Notes: generated by a model not told the origin, from the sequence alone. 64,000 bases of DNA from Linnemannia hyalina (GCA_019671135.1 JAHRHY010000002.1:3673501-3737500), one strand, 5' to 3'; numbered from the stretch's first letter, positions 49,440-61,159 are shown. Numbers and translations: made by a program.

Positions 49440-49850
49440 GAGCTCTCTTGTTCAGGTTGCCCTGAGATACCGCCGACAAGGAAAGAGCTCCCTTGTTGTA
49501 TCATGCTTTTGGCAAGTCAGTAAGCAGGCGTGTCCCTAGCTACTGTAGGACATTATCGAAAGCTCGACAAGTAGAGTGTCATTCCCTTTGATCATGAGAT
49601 CTCTCTTCTTATTGCGACATATCCTTCATTTCATACCACTCCTCTTCCTCATATTCATACTTACACTCAATTAAACTTATACCTCATTAACAATTCTCTT
49701 TTCTTTTGTATTGCATGTTTTTTGTTGCTGTTTTCTTGCCGGCTGCTGGACTATGATATAGGGGTTTTATTTTAATATGTTTGATCGAATGAGAGATGCT
49801 TCTAGTTAGATTTTTATTTTTTGTTTTTATTCTTTTTCCTGATGGATTAT
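49440..49850. other. Convergent 3' region
   Basis: 3' flanks of the oxidoreductase (plus) and the La/RRM gene (minus). GAGCTC(T/C)(C)CTTGTT occurs twice (near 49440 and 49487). No gene seen. Confidence 0.4.
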
Positions 49851-51732
49851 CTAGTGGGCGTGTGCCTTCGTTCTGAGACTCAGGTATTCGCTCTCCAGCT
49901 TGCGCCATTGCCTCCTATAAGATTCAAATTCGAGATATGTAGATATGGTAAATAACACAACGTACACAAACAGTAGGAAGATCGACATCTTTTTTTTCCT
50001 TCTTTCTTTCATTTCCAGGATCTCGTTTGTGGGTCGTTGAACGGTGATTTTGGTCGCAGCAGACAAACGGAGGGAAGGATTGATAGGATTCAATACGTCG
50101 ACAACACCAACAAAAAAAAAAAAAAAAAAAAAAGACGTACATGGGCATAACGCGGACAGAATTGTTCCGGGAGAGGATTCTGGTGGACATTTGGAGGCAG
50201 AGATCTCGAGATGGGAATTCGACATAACAGAACCCTTGGAAGAAGCGAGTGGGCTTGTTGCCATAGGGTCGGATGATGGTCTGATTGTTGAGTGCCTGGT
50301 GGTCAGTCGATGCCTGTGAAGGATCGCTCTCGTCGTCGTCATTGTCCTCCTCTTGGCTGCTATCGTCGTTGTTGTTATGAGACGATGGCAGGTCGAGAGG
50401 TTCGCCGGGGTAAGGGAGGAGGAGTTGTTGAAAGATGGCAGTGGGATCGTCCTCGTGACCCAAAATGTCGATATCGTCCACAAACAGCATCCGATCGACT
50501 GCCTCTGTCTCGTCAAACGGCCTGCAACGTCGCACCTGGCTGTGTTCTGGGTGCAGCTATTTTTTTTTTTTTTGTTTGTCGTCATAGTCGAAAAAAAGCG
50601 AAGGAGAGATTAGGTTAGGTTCCTTCTTCCTGTCCTATTGTTTTGTTTTTGCTTTGTGAGAAAAAAAAAGTAACAAGAATGAAACTCTAGTGTACCTCAA
50701 GTCTGTCGACGGCATCGTATTTGATGGCACGTCGCACTTGAGTTTCGTTCAGATCCTTGAGTTCGGGAATAGCTTCTTGCAGGTAGTCGATGAACACGTC
50801 TATGTTATATCCGAGGGAGAGAGGCAGAGAGAGTGCAAGAGGTTTAGGGACCATGGCTCAATAGGGTTAGTTGTGCTGTACAGTATTTGTGCTTGTGTGA
50901 GTATGTTCATCCGAGAGAGGGTTTAGATCGAAAGTTGATTGTGTATTGCATCATCGTATGAGTATGGATGATAAAGAGGCGTGTGCAAACATGTATGAAG
51001 AGAGCGTGCATGGTCGTTGCTCGTAAGGGTATGACTATGAACGGGTTAAGAATGCGTGGGAGTTTAGATGAAAAAAAGAAGGTGTCTGGTTCCTGAAACT
51101 CGTTTATGACCCCAAAACTGAAACTTGGGCCATGGCGGTCATCTGTCCCTTGTCCCTGCCACACATAGACAAAACGCACATCTTCCCAAATTCGTCTTTC
51201 ATACCCGGTCTTGCAGCTCACAGTAGATGCACATGCTCACTCGCACACACATTCACCCACCAATCGATGTCTCCATTACCAAAGAGAGCAGCAGCAGCAG
51301 CAAGAGCAACAAAAGAAACAACAACAACAACAACAACAACAACAAAAAACGGCGAAACTAATGAACAATTTCCCAGGGGAGGATTGGAGACAAACGAGAC
51401 CATAGCACACAAGACACACTTACACACCCGCATATGACATACATAGCACCCGCATATGACATACATAGCACCCGCATAACCACATTCAGTCAGTCGACTA
51501 TGAACAAATAAAAAAAAATACACACAAACAAAACAGTGGAAGAATGCAACAACAGAGACTAGAGGGACTGTGAAATGAGGTGAAGGGAGGGCGGGTAATT
51601 ACATTCAGTGCCGGTGGGTCCGACAGATTCGCGCAGTTGGGGTTCAAAGAGGATGTTGAGGTCGGAGAGGTGGTGGTTGATCAAGTTGGCGGCATGCTTG
51701 AGTCGCAGTCGACCCGATGGAACCACAGGCAT
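49851..51732 (-). CDS. Short La-motif + RRM protein, LARP7-like
   Basis: Four exons, 51732-51603, 50799-50696, 50556-50141 and 49914-49851; 237 residues. The first two exons encode a winged-helix La-like segment: LKHAANLINHHLSDLNILFE, VFIDYLQEAIPELKDLNETQ and VRRAIKYDAVDRLELHPEHS, ending in QVRRCRPF as La motifs do. An RRM follows: MLFVDDIDILGHEDDP as beta-1 and FFQGFCYVEFPSRDLC as the RNP1-containing strand, with an acidic Asn/Asp/Gln insert between. The end, VMPMRQWRKLESEYLSLRTK, matches the W..LK.EYL.L linker motif seen in LARP7 proteins. LARP7-type proteins (Pof8 in fission yeast, p65 in ciliates) bind telomerase, 7SK or U6 RNA 3' ends. No C-terminal xRRM is present. Intron 1 is long (803 nt) and repeat-rich. 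Confidence 0.6.
51285..51346. repeat. CAG then CAA trinucleotide microsatellites
   Basis: (GCA)n at about 51288-51302 and (CAA)n at about 51317-51345, both in intron 1 of the La/RRM gene. Confidence 0.75.
51425..51478. repeat. 22-bp tandem repeat, 2.5 copies
   Basis: Unit CACCCGCATATGACATACAT plus AG at 51425-51446 and, identical, at 51447-51468, then the first ten bases again. Lies in intron 1 of the La/RRM gene. Confidence 0.85.
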
Positions 51733-52783
51733 GATTGTTGTTGTATTGGAGAGGTTGGAGCAGGGGGGGAAAGGAGGGAGGGAGGGTGAGTGAGTGAGCG
51801 AGGCGGGTAATGGAAAGAAGGAAGAGAGAAGAAAGAGAGAAAGGGAATGAGTGGTTGCTGGTTAGTTGTGGTGGAGAGATGTGCGAGTGAGTGTTCTTTC
51901 GGTGATGAGGCGAATGAAAAAAAGAAGGTTGGGTTGGAGAGAGAAAAGAGTGAGAGAGAGAGAGAGAGAGAGAGTTCAAGAAGACTGAAAAGATAAAGTG
52001 GACTAAGGAACCAAGTAGGAGGAATAAATAGAAAAAAAGAGAGCGAGGGAAGGAAAGAGTTGTCCTGCTGGCCCATTCTTTTTTCATAGAGAGAGAGAGA
52101 GAGATCGATTGCCAGGGGTAACGACGATAAAGGACGAAGAACAACAATAATCGACTGGACACGATTGGCTGGGGAATGGCCGGGGCGGGGCCATGATTGG
52201 CTGGGCACGCTCAAGAGCATGGACTGGCAGGTCGAGATGGTTGGATGGGAAGCGATGATGCATCTTGGATGATGTGTTTATGGTTGTTGTCTTGCTGTCT
52301 TGCTTTACAACGGCACCCATCATTATCCATCATCCATCATCCATCATCCGACTGCAACATCAGCCAACATCACATCAGCTGCAGCATAAGCTCTCACTGT
52401 CCACTGTCCTCCTTTTTCAATAATCTGCTAATTGTATTCAAGGCGCACATCCCCTCTCGATCTCTATCTTCTTTCGCTTTGCCACCCACACCCTGCACTC
52501 CTGCACTGCTCCCTCCTCCACAACCCAACAGACGAGATAGAGAGAGAGGGAGAGAGAGGGGGAGAGAGAGAGACAGACAGCAAGAAGAGCTTACTTAATT
52601 TGCTGACCTTTTATTCCTCTGTCCCTTTTCTTCGGTCCGGACAAATTCTCTTTGCTCATTCTCCTCTTCACTCCCCCTCCACTCCCCTTCCACTCAATTC
52701 TTTACTGTCCTCCCCCCTTCTACATTCCCTCACACCTTTCCCTCTTTCTCCTCTCCCTCTCATCACTACAACCACCACACAGA
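51733..52783. other. Divergent intergenic region
   Basis: Promoters of the La/RRM gene (minus) and the membrane-protein gene (plus). GA runs at 51954-51973 and 52087-52102, tandem ATCCATCATCC near 52325, and GAGAGAGGGAGAGAGAGGGG near 52540. No gene seen. Confidence 0.45.
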
Positions 52784-54158
52784 ATGTCATCACACCACAG
52801 ACACCGTCACTCACCACCACAACAACACCACCCTCAGACAAACAACGACACATTCGCAGACATGCACACAAACGACGACAACTCAATCCACAGAATCGAC
52901 ATCGAGCCAGAACAAGGCTGCTGCAGCAAAATCATCGTCCTCTTCTTCATCGCCATCTTCCTCTACTCCCTCGCCTCATCCGTACCCAACGTCCTCTCCA
53001 AACAACATCCCCTTCCTCCTCGTCCTGTCAAAGACACTGCACTCTCCACCTCATCACCCTCCCTTGTACAACAACCCTTGGCACAGGATTTGAACAACCA
53101 AAACAACCAACACGACTCACGCGACAACGCGATTGGTGGTGCCGCTGTAGCCGGTAGCGACCCTTGGGTTTATATGACTCTCGGAGGTCAACCAGACGCC
53201 AAGACACAACAAGACATTCCCACGCACCCTGCCTTCTCTCAAGGCCCACCTCCCTCGGTGTATCCAACGCCCGCCGCCTCTGCCTCTGCCTCTGCCTCCG
53301 CATCTGCATCTGTATTTTCATCATATCAGCCATCACAGGACCATCAGCGACAACAACCTCCGCCAAAGGACTCTCGATCAAAGCAAGATTCAACCATCTG
53401 GCCTGTCGTTCAGGCCTCAGCATGGTTTGCTTATCGTGCTTGTCTCTGGTATATTCGGACAAGCTACTGGGCTGCTCGATCAGTCGTCGCCAAACCATAC
53501 TCGGCCGTAGCAGCATTGTTCGAGACTCCCTACATGATGATGAAGGACATTTGTCTCGCCTTCCTCCCCGTCTACTCCTTCTTTACAATTGCCGCCGTCA
53601 TTGGTATTCTAGTTGGAGGTATGTTGTATGCTCGTTAATCCTCACATGCTTTTCCGTCCAGCTTTCTTTATTTTGTCATAACATTTAGTGTCCAATCTAT
53701 CAGTATGGTGAGCATTGTCAACGTGCTTACATTTGGTTTATTTTATCTTTGCTTTCATTGACTTAGGGTCGGCGATGTGGATTGCTCAGCTGCTGATCTC
53801 AGCAATTGGGGCTGGTCAAGAGACAACGACCACATCAACTGCGGTCAGATACTCACAGTCAAATCCAGTGGCGTACCATGCCTCTCAACAACCCACCAGG
53901 ACCTTCCACCAAGGACAACAGCGACAACAGAAACCACTATCGCGAGCAAGTCCCACTGACAGACCAATCAGTCCTGCAACCATCCGAAGTGACACTACCC
54001 GTGCCCGAAGCACTACCCCCTTGCCGAGTCGCTCGCCAGCCGCAACCATGCAAACAGCACCAGAACGAAACACCCGCAGAAGGCGCGAGATTTTGACGGA
54101 CGACGACGACGATGACGACGATGATGATGACGACGACAATGACTGGCGTCGAGTCTAG
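52784..54158 (+). CDS. Unknown two-pass membrane protein with poly-Asp tail
   Basis: Two exons, 52784-53618 and 53767-54158; 408 residues. I do not recognise the family. A His/Gln-rich N-tail precedes a hydrophobic segment (CCSKIIVLFFIAIFLYSLAS, about 46-66, with an adjacent Cys pair that could be lipidated). A long Pro/Gln/Ser-rich loop includes a run of alternating Ala-Ser. A conserved-looking block follows (SAWFAYRACLWYIRTSYWAA), then a long hydrophobic hairpin (FLPVYSFFTIAAVIGILVGG and, after splicing, SAMWIAQLLISAIGAG). The C-tail is Ser/Arg/Pro-rich and ends in thirteen acidic residues followed by NDWRRV. The hairpin-like second segment suggests an ER or vesicle membrane-shaping protein, but this is inference. 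Confidence 0.6.
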
Positions 54159-54390
54159 TTCCTCCCCTTCTTCCATGCTTCCCTTGCTTATCTTTTAGAA
54201 TGCTTGCTTGCTTGCTTGCATTTTTCATGCAGGCAAAAATACACAAGGTTACAAATTACGTCTCCTTCTTCGCCCAAGAAAATGTCAATGCGTGACTGTG
54301 GCTGTTACTTTCTCCTTCCTTGTATGAAAATTGACAAGGTCGATTCTTGTAACACTTCCATCAACTTTCATCAGGACACACGAGCAAGCC

Positions 54391-57212
54391 ATGTGGAAAA
54401 CGTAGGACTGGACCCTGAACTCATTACTCTCTTTTTCCATCCTTTGAGACTGACGACAACTCATCACGACTGGCTTCCTGGAGACCTGTCTCCTCTTGCT
54501 CGCGTACTCTCTGACATCTACTAATGAGAAAGAACCCTGCTGCTCTTGGCTGGATCAAACGAATGCCCGACCTCGAAAAACAAATATAGTGTTGCCAAGG
54601 AAGAGAAGCGGATCAGAGAGCTCGCCGAAAGTGCCCGTCGACGTGCTCAGCGCAGAAAAGCCTTTTACGACTCTAGGGTAATTGATTCTTGCACTTCGAT
54701 TGCCTTTTTTTTTTCTGTTTTGGTCCAACGCACGGCTGACCTGTCAATCGATATCCATTCTTCGCTTCTAGTTGGGTGACCCAACACAGCTCTTGAGAGT
54801 TTCAGGAACCGCCACACGTCTTGGTAGGAATCTGATGACACTTATGCATTGGAGTCCCAATTGACATGAATGCGAGCGTCCTGTTAACACATATGTGGTT
54901 ACCTTGTTCGAATAATAGTTGCAAATTCAGAGAGCTACACTTTCCACGAGGACCCTTCCAGCTTGTAAATCAAGAAGAACGCAATTGGATACTTGGTGTT
55001 TACGAGACCCAGGTTACCGCAGATCATACTGACAATCTCCATTGATATCTGTTTTAGGATGCCATGGGCGGGAGACTCAAATGTATTGATTGATCGATTC
55101 GACGGAAGGGCATTGCTGGACTTTCTTCCAAAGGATGCCGCCTCTGTGGTGGACTCGGGACTGAGACCAGATCGGGACGAGGATGGCATTGGAAACGAAC
55201 TTCGATTTGAGCGATGGCATGACCTTGTGGACAAAATTCGTCTTCGCAGTAAGTGACCTGAATGAGTGGGTGATTGTCGCAACTGGTATCCAATGGGTAG
55301 GGCTTGGAGTGTTAACTAACCGCAACCGCTGCTTTGCTTCTTGTATAATAGTTACCGAAGAACAATGTCTATTGGACAACGAGGAAGAGTGGAACGACCT
55401 GGTCGCGAGGCACCATGCATTGATCGGAAAGGTCTCTGAAAAGTACGCGTCTCTCGCACGGAAAATTCATGGCACAGAGGCATTGTAAGGGATCTTGTCG
55501 CTGGCCTATTATCTCACATCACATCCGCCTTTCTTCTGGCACGACAATAACTAGGAAACGCGACAGTGCCACGGAAGGGACAGCGGCAAGACCAAGTTTT
55601 GCGTTTGATTACGGGACGAGCGCCGTACAGCCCGACAGTGCTGTTGGACAGGCGCCAGAAAAGGAGCTCACTGCGCTGGAAGAGGAAAACATTTTCGACC
55701 ATCTTGACGATCTCACATCACGCGATCGCTATACTCTGGATTCTCTTGGCAAGGAGTTTTACATCAAAGACTACTACCAAGTGCTGCGTGTCGCCAAGGA
55801 GGAGGAGGATGAGCGTGTCAATCAGCTCAAAGTGACAGCAGTGGTAAGCCCATTGCAGAAACTGTGAAACAAATGGAAGCAATGACGCATAATACAGACC
55901 ACAGTACCTGACCTTTATGCGAATGACCTTGCTGCTTTCGATCTGAGTAGAATCTCGAGCGAGCTCTGGCGGGAAAGAAGCCATTGAAGGCGTCTGAAAT
56001 TGAAGGACTTGCGAGTAGTCCTGCCAAGAACCAAAGGCGCGGAGGACAAGGTAGTCGGCGTCATAGGAATCGAAGAAAGAGATCTCGTTCCCCATCTTCC
56101 CGAAGAGGACGACGATCCAGCCCTTCTTATGAGCCCTATCACGACACGTAAGCTCCTCCAGTCTTTACCCAATCTATTATGCACTGGGGTTTCATGCAGT
56201 AGCATGTTGCTAACACGCAGTTGTTTGGAAAATATTTACTACAGTTCTTCGCGATCTGGATCAGAGTCGCCATCTAAGGATACGGTCGAGTTTATTCAAG
56301 AGTTCAAGATCGGATCGCCAAAGCAGGATGTTGAATCTGGAGGAGATTACGACTATTATAACGTGGATACATCGCCCTCGTCATCAACACCATTGAAGAG
56401 TGCTGCTTCACGATCGATTACAGTCACCCAGGCCTCTACTGCGTCACGTAACCCATTGCAACCATCTTCTTCTCAAGCAGGACAAGGAGGAATTGATACC
56501 ACGAAGATGACTCTGGCCGAGAAGCTCAAACACAGAATGCGGCAGGGACTAGAGCAGTCAAGTATGGACGTCAGAACATGTTTTTCCATGAGTGCTGTCG
56601 CAATCATTCATTTTTTTTCGGCTGTGAGAAGACAATACAACTAACTTTCAAGACTTCTATTACTTCGTAATAGTAACTCGCTCAAACGAAGAGAAAAAGC
56701 AGGCGAAGGATCAAGGGCAAACAGTTTCGCTTGCCAGAGCCAACGCCGAGGGCCTGACATCGAGTGACTCACAACAGGAGCGTCGACGTTCTCATCAGCG
56801 TGACGAGAAGGGGGCCAGTACTCATAGCTCGTCGACAAAACGTAAGAGGAGTCATAGTCGGAGTCGCAGTCGCGATCGAAGCCCAAGGAGACGGAACAGG
56901 AGTCGCAGCTCAAGCCCAACTAGGTGGCGCGAGAGAGAGCGGTCAAGGGATCGGGGGCATCGTTCGGAAAAGAGCACACGGCGGCGCTCATCACCATCCA
57001 GGAGATCAAGGAGTCGCTCACGCAGTCCATCCAGAGGCCATTCTCAATCAAGCTCACGTAGGAGCAAACGAGACTGTTCTAGGTCTCGATCGCGAACTCC
57101 TACTCGAGTACAGTCGAGACGCAGGTCAAGGTCCAGATCTCGTTCACGATCCAGGTCAAGAACCCGAGATATTTCAAAGCATGGATCCAGATCTGACCAC
57201 ACCTATCGTTGA
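54391..57212 (+). CDS. CLASRP/SWAP2-like SR splicing protein (11-nt first exon)
   Basis: Ten exons: 54391-54401, 54590-54677, 54772-54823, 54919-54964, 55058-55248, 55352-55484, 55555-55843, 55951-56147, 56245-56561 and 56653-57212; 627 residues, all junctions in frame. The N-terminal DRY_EERY-type domain (suppressor-of-white-apricot N-domain) reads ESARRRAQRRKAFYDSRLGD, PTQLLRVSGTATRL, LMPWAGDSNVLIDRFDGRAL, ERWHDLVDKIRLRITEEQCL, then FAFDYGTS; this matches animal CLASRP (SFRS16), which binds Clk4 and modulates splicing. The middle is helical and charged; the end is a long RS domain (HSRSRSRDRSPRRRNRSRSS). The first exon ATG-TGG-AAA-AC supplies the MW start conserved in this family; it was chosen because the next exon has no Met and the donor phase fits. 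Confidence 0.82.
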
Positions 57213-58484
57213 TAACGGACAACGCTGCCTAGTTGGCCTAAGAATAGAATACAAAAATATTTCCCAAAATTGATGCGCGAGCAAGGAGTGATTTTGTTGG
57301 CAGAATACATGGGAGTAGAAGATGGTTTCAAACCATTCAGTGTACTGCCGGTAGAGAAGATAAGAGGAATATGAAGAAAAGAAAGAGACGAAGCTGATCG
57401 CAAGCAGCCGAGTTCTTCATATTGTAGATAGGTCAAAGCCAACAAAAAAAAAAAAAGGAGCGAAACAGGCATACCTAATCGGTCTGATCAGATCCCACCA
57501 GAAAGAAACACGGAGCGCACATACGTGTCGGGGAAGAAAGCGCAAAGCACCAGGCACTTGCAGACGTGTTGATCGCGTTTCTCTATATTTTTTTTGCATC
57601 CCTTGCCACCACGTTCTTGCCCAACCTCAACATATCCACCTCCTTCTCTTTTCATTCCCTAACGCATTCCTTCCTTCAACAGCACCACACTTTTCCCAAC
57701 ATACGCACTTCATGTCCTCCTCGACTTTTTTCTTTTTATACCCTCACTTCCTTGCCTCACCCCTTCAATATAATAATAGTAACAATTCCCTAGGTTTGTC
57801 AATAATGCTCTATTTTTCTCCAGGGGTTTGTCATCAAAGCACGAGTCGACCGCTATCCAAACTTTCACGATCGTGGGCTCTTTGCGTGTTTATGTGAAAA
57901 AAAGTATATGCCTGGTATTCGATGTGCATATGGGTACGACGGAGGAAAGAAGAACCTTGAACTTCACCAAGCAAGTTGTCAAACAAGCGAGTGCGTATGT
58001 TGTCGCTGTTGAGCGAGGACAAGTGTCCCAGTCAGTCGAGTGAAAGCAACAGCAGTCATGATCCTTTTTTCTTGGAGAGAGAACCACTCTCGTTGCGATT
58101 CCATACGCTGAGTAAGTAGGGTGAGAGAGATGTGCGTTGATTCGATGGTGGGGTGAATGCGAGGAGTGTGAGTGTGAGAGCGCATGAGGGTGTGCTGAAG
58201 GTCAGAAAGATGGAGAAGTGAAGAGAGAAGTGACTATGGCCACAAAAAAACAAAGAGTTGCTTGGTTGGACACCCACTCACACAATCAGACGAAAGCAAA
58301 AAAAAAAATCTGCTCGGTCGAGTAGAGAAGACCTCTTCCTCTCTCTCCTCTCTGCTATTCTTTTCGAACTGGCGGTGACAATCAGTCAGACGTCTAAAGA
58401 GCGTGAAGGAGAGAAAGGAAGGCTAAGAAGGTAAGGAGACAAAACGGATCGACGTGAGAGCGAAACTCAAGAGCCTTATCAGTC
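57213..58484. other. 1.3-kb intergenic
   Basis: 3' flank of the SR gene and then unassigned sequence up to the retroelement remnant. Pyrimidine-rich 57600-57780. No coding frame with recognisable features. Confidence 0.45.
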
Positions 58485-59090
58485 TCACTCACTGATGAAC
58501 AGAAAGTGATCGTTTTCATGGGACTGAACATCGACAGATTGCGTGACGAGCTTCATCTGTTCTGGAGCATAATTGCGAGCCAATATACGGTTCATAGCAA
58601 CTCGTAGGACATATGAGCCACGAGTGGTGCGGCGAATAATCTTGAATGGACCCTCATAAGGTGGATCAAAAGAGCCTTTTGCCGACTCATCTTTGGCCAT
58701 GACAAATGCTCCTGGAGGGAATTCCAAGATGCGATGTGTCTTGTTGAATTTAGTGATCATGTTTTGTTGTATCTGTGAACTTTTTTTGGATACTGCCGGA
58801 AAAACAAGAGCTGTCTAATTGTTCGTCAGTCAAAAGCTGACTCAGCGATGAAAAATCTGTGATGCCTGCAATTGATCTTCCGAAAAATAAAGAGAATGGG
58901 TGGAATTGTGCAACTGAGCAACACGAGTGTTCATTTGATATTGTACCGTTGAGAGATGAATGTCTCAAAGAGTTGCTTGCCCCTGAAGACCTTTCTCTAA
59001 CGTTTCTTTGAATGACCGTACGTGTCTTTCAGCGACTCCGTTAGCTCTTGGATGGTATGTGGTTAAGAATTGGTGATCTACTGTATGCAT
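58485..59090 (-). pseudogene. Ty3/Gypsy retrotransposon integrase remnant
   Basis: Reading the minus strand downward from ~59085: an integrase core end (YHPRANGVAERHVRSF), then NEHSCCSVAQFHPFSLFFGR (the H.S....P..L.FGR element of Ty3 integrases) in another frame, then the GPY/F module (FDPPYEGPFKIIRRTTRGSY) in an uninterrupted 91-codon frame ending at 58485. Frame changes and stops between the blocks show it is decayed. No reverse transcriptase, gag or LTR was identified nearby, so only the 3' part of pol is present. It marks the start of the accessory segment. Confidence 0.8.
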
Positions 59091-59292
59091 ATGATACTAG
59101 TATGCAGGAGGCTTGGTAGATGAATGCTAAATTTAAGTGGGGCGAGGTGGAGGTGTAGGTAGTGATGGCGTTATTGTACTAATACTGTGCGTGTATACAA
59201 AAAAAGATACCCCTGTCGGCCGCGGAACTTGTTCATCTGTCATATGCTATTTCTTTCACATTGAAGAGTGCGCATTAAAAAATTTGCATTTA

Positions 59293-60640
59293 TTATTTCG
59301 TCTTCGACGCGGCAGCCATTCGTCGTTGCTTCTGCTTCTTTGAGGGGGTGAAGATGATTGCTGGGCCCTCCTTGCTCTGGAAACCTTGCCCCGACATCTT
59401 AGCCCATGCCTTCCGCTTCTCGAATTTGATGTATCCCTGCTTTACGGTCTGGGCGAAGGAAGTGTTGTGGTCCTATTAATTATAGATTGTTCAGGCATTT
59501 AAAATTGGTGCACAAGGCATTCTGGGTTGTCGTGCGACGTGGCAAACATGATACTTACAGCAACTCGGAGTAATGCTGACAGGCTGCCCCCCTCCAAAAA
59601 GTTGTCGATTCCATCTGCCGATTTGGGTAACTTAATCATATCCTCGGTGACAGCTGACAACGAAGATACCAGGTTCGACCTTCGTGACCATGTATGCCAA
59701 AGCTCGAGATCCTATGATGTCGAGAATGATTGGCGCAGGTCGAGGGAAGGACGAGTCAAGGTATTGTGCCAGCTTGTTCATAACACTCGCATTGATGTGA
59801 ATGTTTTTTCGCTGCTGAATCTGGAGGGTCTCGGAGGACACGGCTTCGGACTTCGCCTCCCACGCCACAAGATCAATGGGCTTGTTACCTTCGGGACACA
59901 GCTGGTGGAGGATGTCGATTTTCCTACCTCTAACATTTGACTCCGCGCCACCAAACTGACTCTCCACCTCCACCCTGTCCCCTCTCGTAGCGCTAGAGCC
60001 GAGTTCCCCCACCCGGACAACTACGTCGTGACCATGAAGTATCTGCGATATCCCCCGCCAAACAAACACTTCCTCATGCTCCGAGTTCTTCGCAACTTTA
60101 CTATTGCGTAAAATCTCCTCGCACCTATAGCATACATGTCAATATATTTGTCAGTGTCAAGTCCATAAATTCGCAATCGCTTTCGGCAGCTTGACATGGT
60201 GAAGTCAAACTTACAGGAATTCTAACACATGTGTGACCCGCAGCTCCTCTCTCTTCTCTTCCGCCACATTCTCCAGCCACCCTGATTCTTCCTCTTCTTC
60301 CAGCCTGTCTCGTCTTTCAGAACAAAAGCGACGAAAGCGCCGCAGGTTCACGTGTTCGCCAGCTCTCAAGATTTGAAGCATCTTGCGGAAAAGAGTATGC
60401 TGGCGATCGGTCACCAGAAACAGATCATCGAGGCGCTGTTGTACACTGGTGACCACAGGCGATATCCTTATCAGTAAACTGCGGTAAAGTGGAGTCCATA
60501 GCGAGGTTCTTGGTATCGTACAAACAGTCTTTCTGTTCCACCTTGGTAGAATCCTCCAAACGTAGCAGAGACTGGAGAACGGAAAAACTCTTTTTCTTAC
60601 CCACGGAGTACTGTATTACAGCAGCTCTAATGTTTGGGCT
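59293..60640 (-). pseudogene. PD-(D/E)XK-like hypothetical gene with frame breaks
   Basis: A multi-exon gene on the minus strand that I cannot name. Blocks in order: an open block from ~60640 to ~60455 (VIQYSVGKKKSFSVLQSLLR through MDSTLPQFTDKDIA); 60456-60226 (VQQRLDDLFLVTDRQHTLF through RVTHVLEFL); a GTAAGT intron; a block from ~60124 that continues CEEILRNSKVAKNSEHEEVF into the 60069-59650 frame. This contains GRKIDILHQL and, 18 residues on, LVAWEAKSE, which together look like the D...ExK core of PD-(D/E)XK nucleases, then LQIQQRKNIHINASVMNKL. A final exon (59473-59293) ends PSKKQKQRRMAAASKTK. Between the blocks at ~60455 and ~59652 the frame jumps by one base without splice signals, so the copy looks broken, or the assembly has small errors. 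Similar proteins are abundant in Mortierella-type fungi, sometimes as Crinkler-like effectors. Confidence 0.5.
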
Positions 60641-60683
60641 CGAAAAATTAACTCATTCTTGCATTTTTTTTTCTCTGGTATAG

Positions 60684-61039
<356 letters not shown>

Positions 61040-61042
61040 ATA

Positions 61043-61159
61043 GACTACGAAGCGTAGAATTGAATTTTTTTGAAACCTGTGGATGTCCAAACCTTATTTT
61101 CATATGTATGTCCATGTTTTGCGGACTTATGTCCAGACATGACAATTCACTTCGTAGTC
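61043..61159. mobile_element. Candidate foldback/MITE-like element
   Basis: GACTACGAAG (61043-61052) and its exact reverse complement CTTCGTAGTC (61150-61159) bound 117 bp; the arms extend with AATTG on both sides (imperfect, about 17 bp). It starts three bases after the enolase stop. No clear TA duplication is seen, so the assignment is tentative. Confidence 0.35.

Noticed and set aside
49924..50140. Read-through of the La/RRM exon into the A-rich intron, adding a membrane-like tail
   Set aside because: The read-through lacks family similarity, whereas splicing to 49914 yields the conserved W..LESEYLSL end.
56764..57273. A 169-codon frame overlapping the last CLASRP-like exon
   Set aside because: The alternative frame of an RS-coding region; the RS frame continues the spliced gene and has the expected composition.
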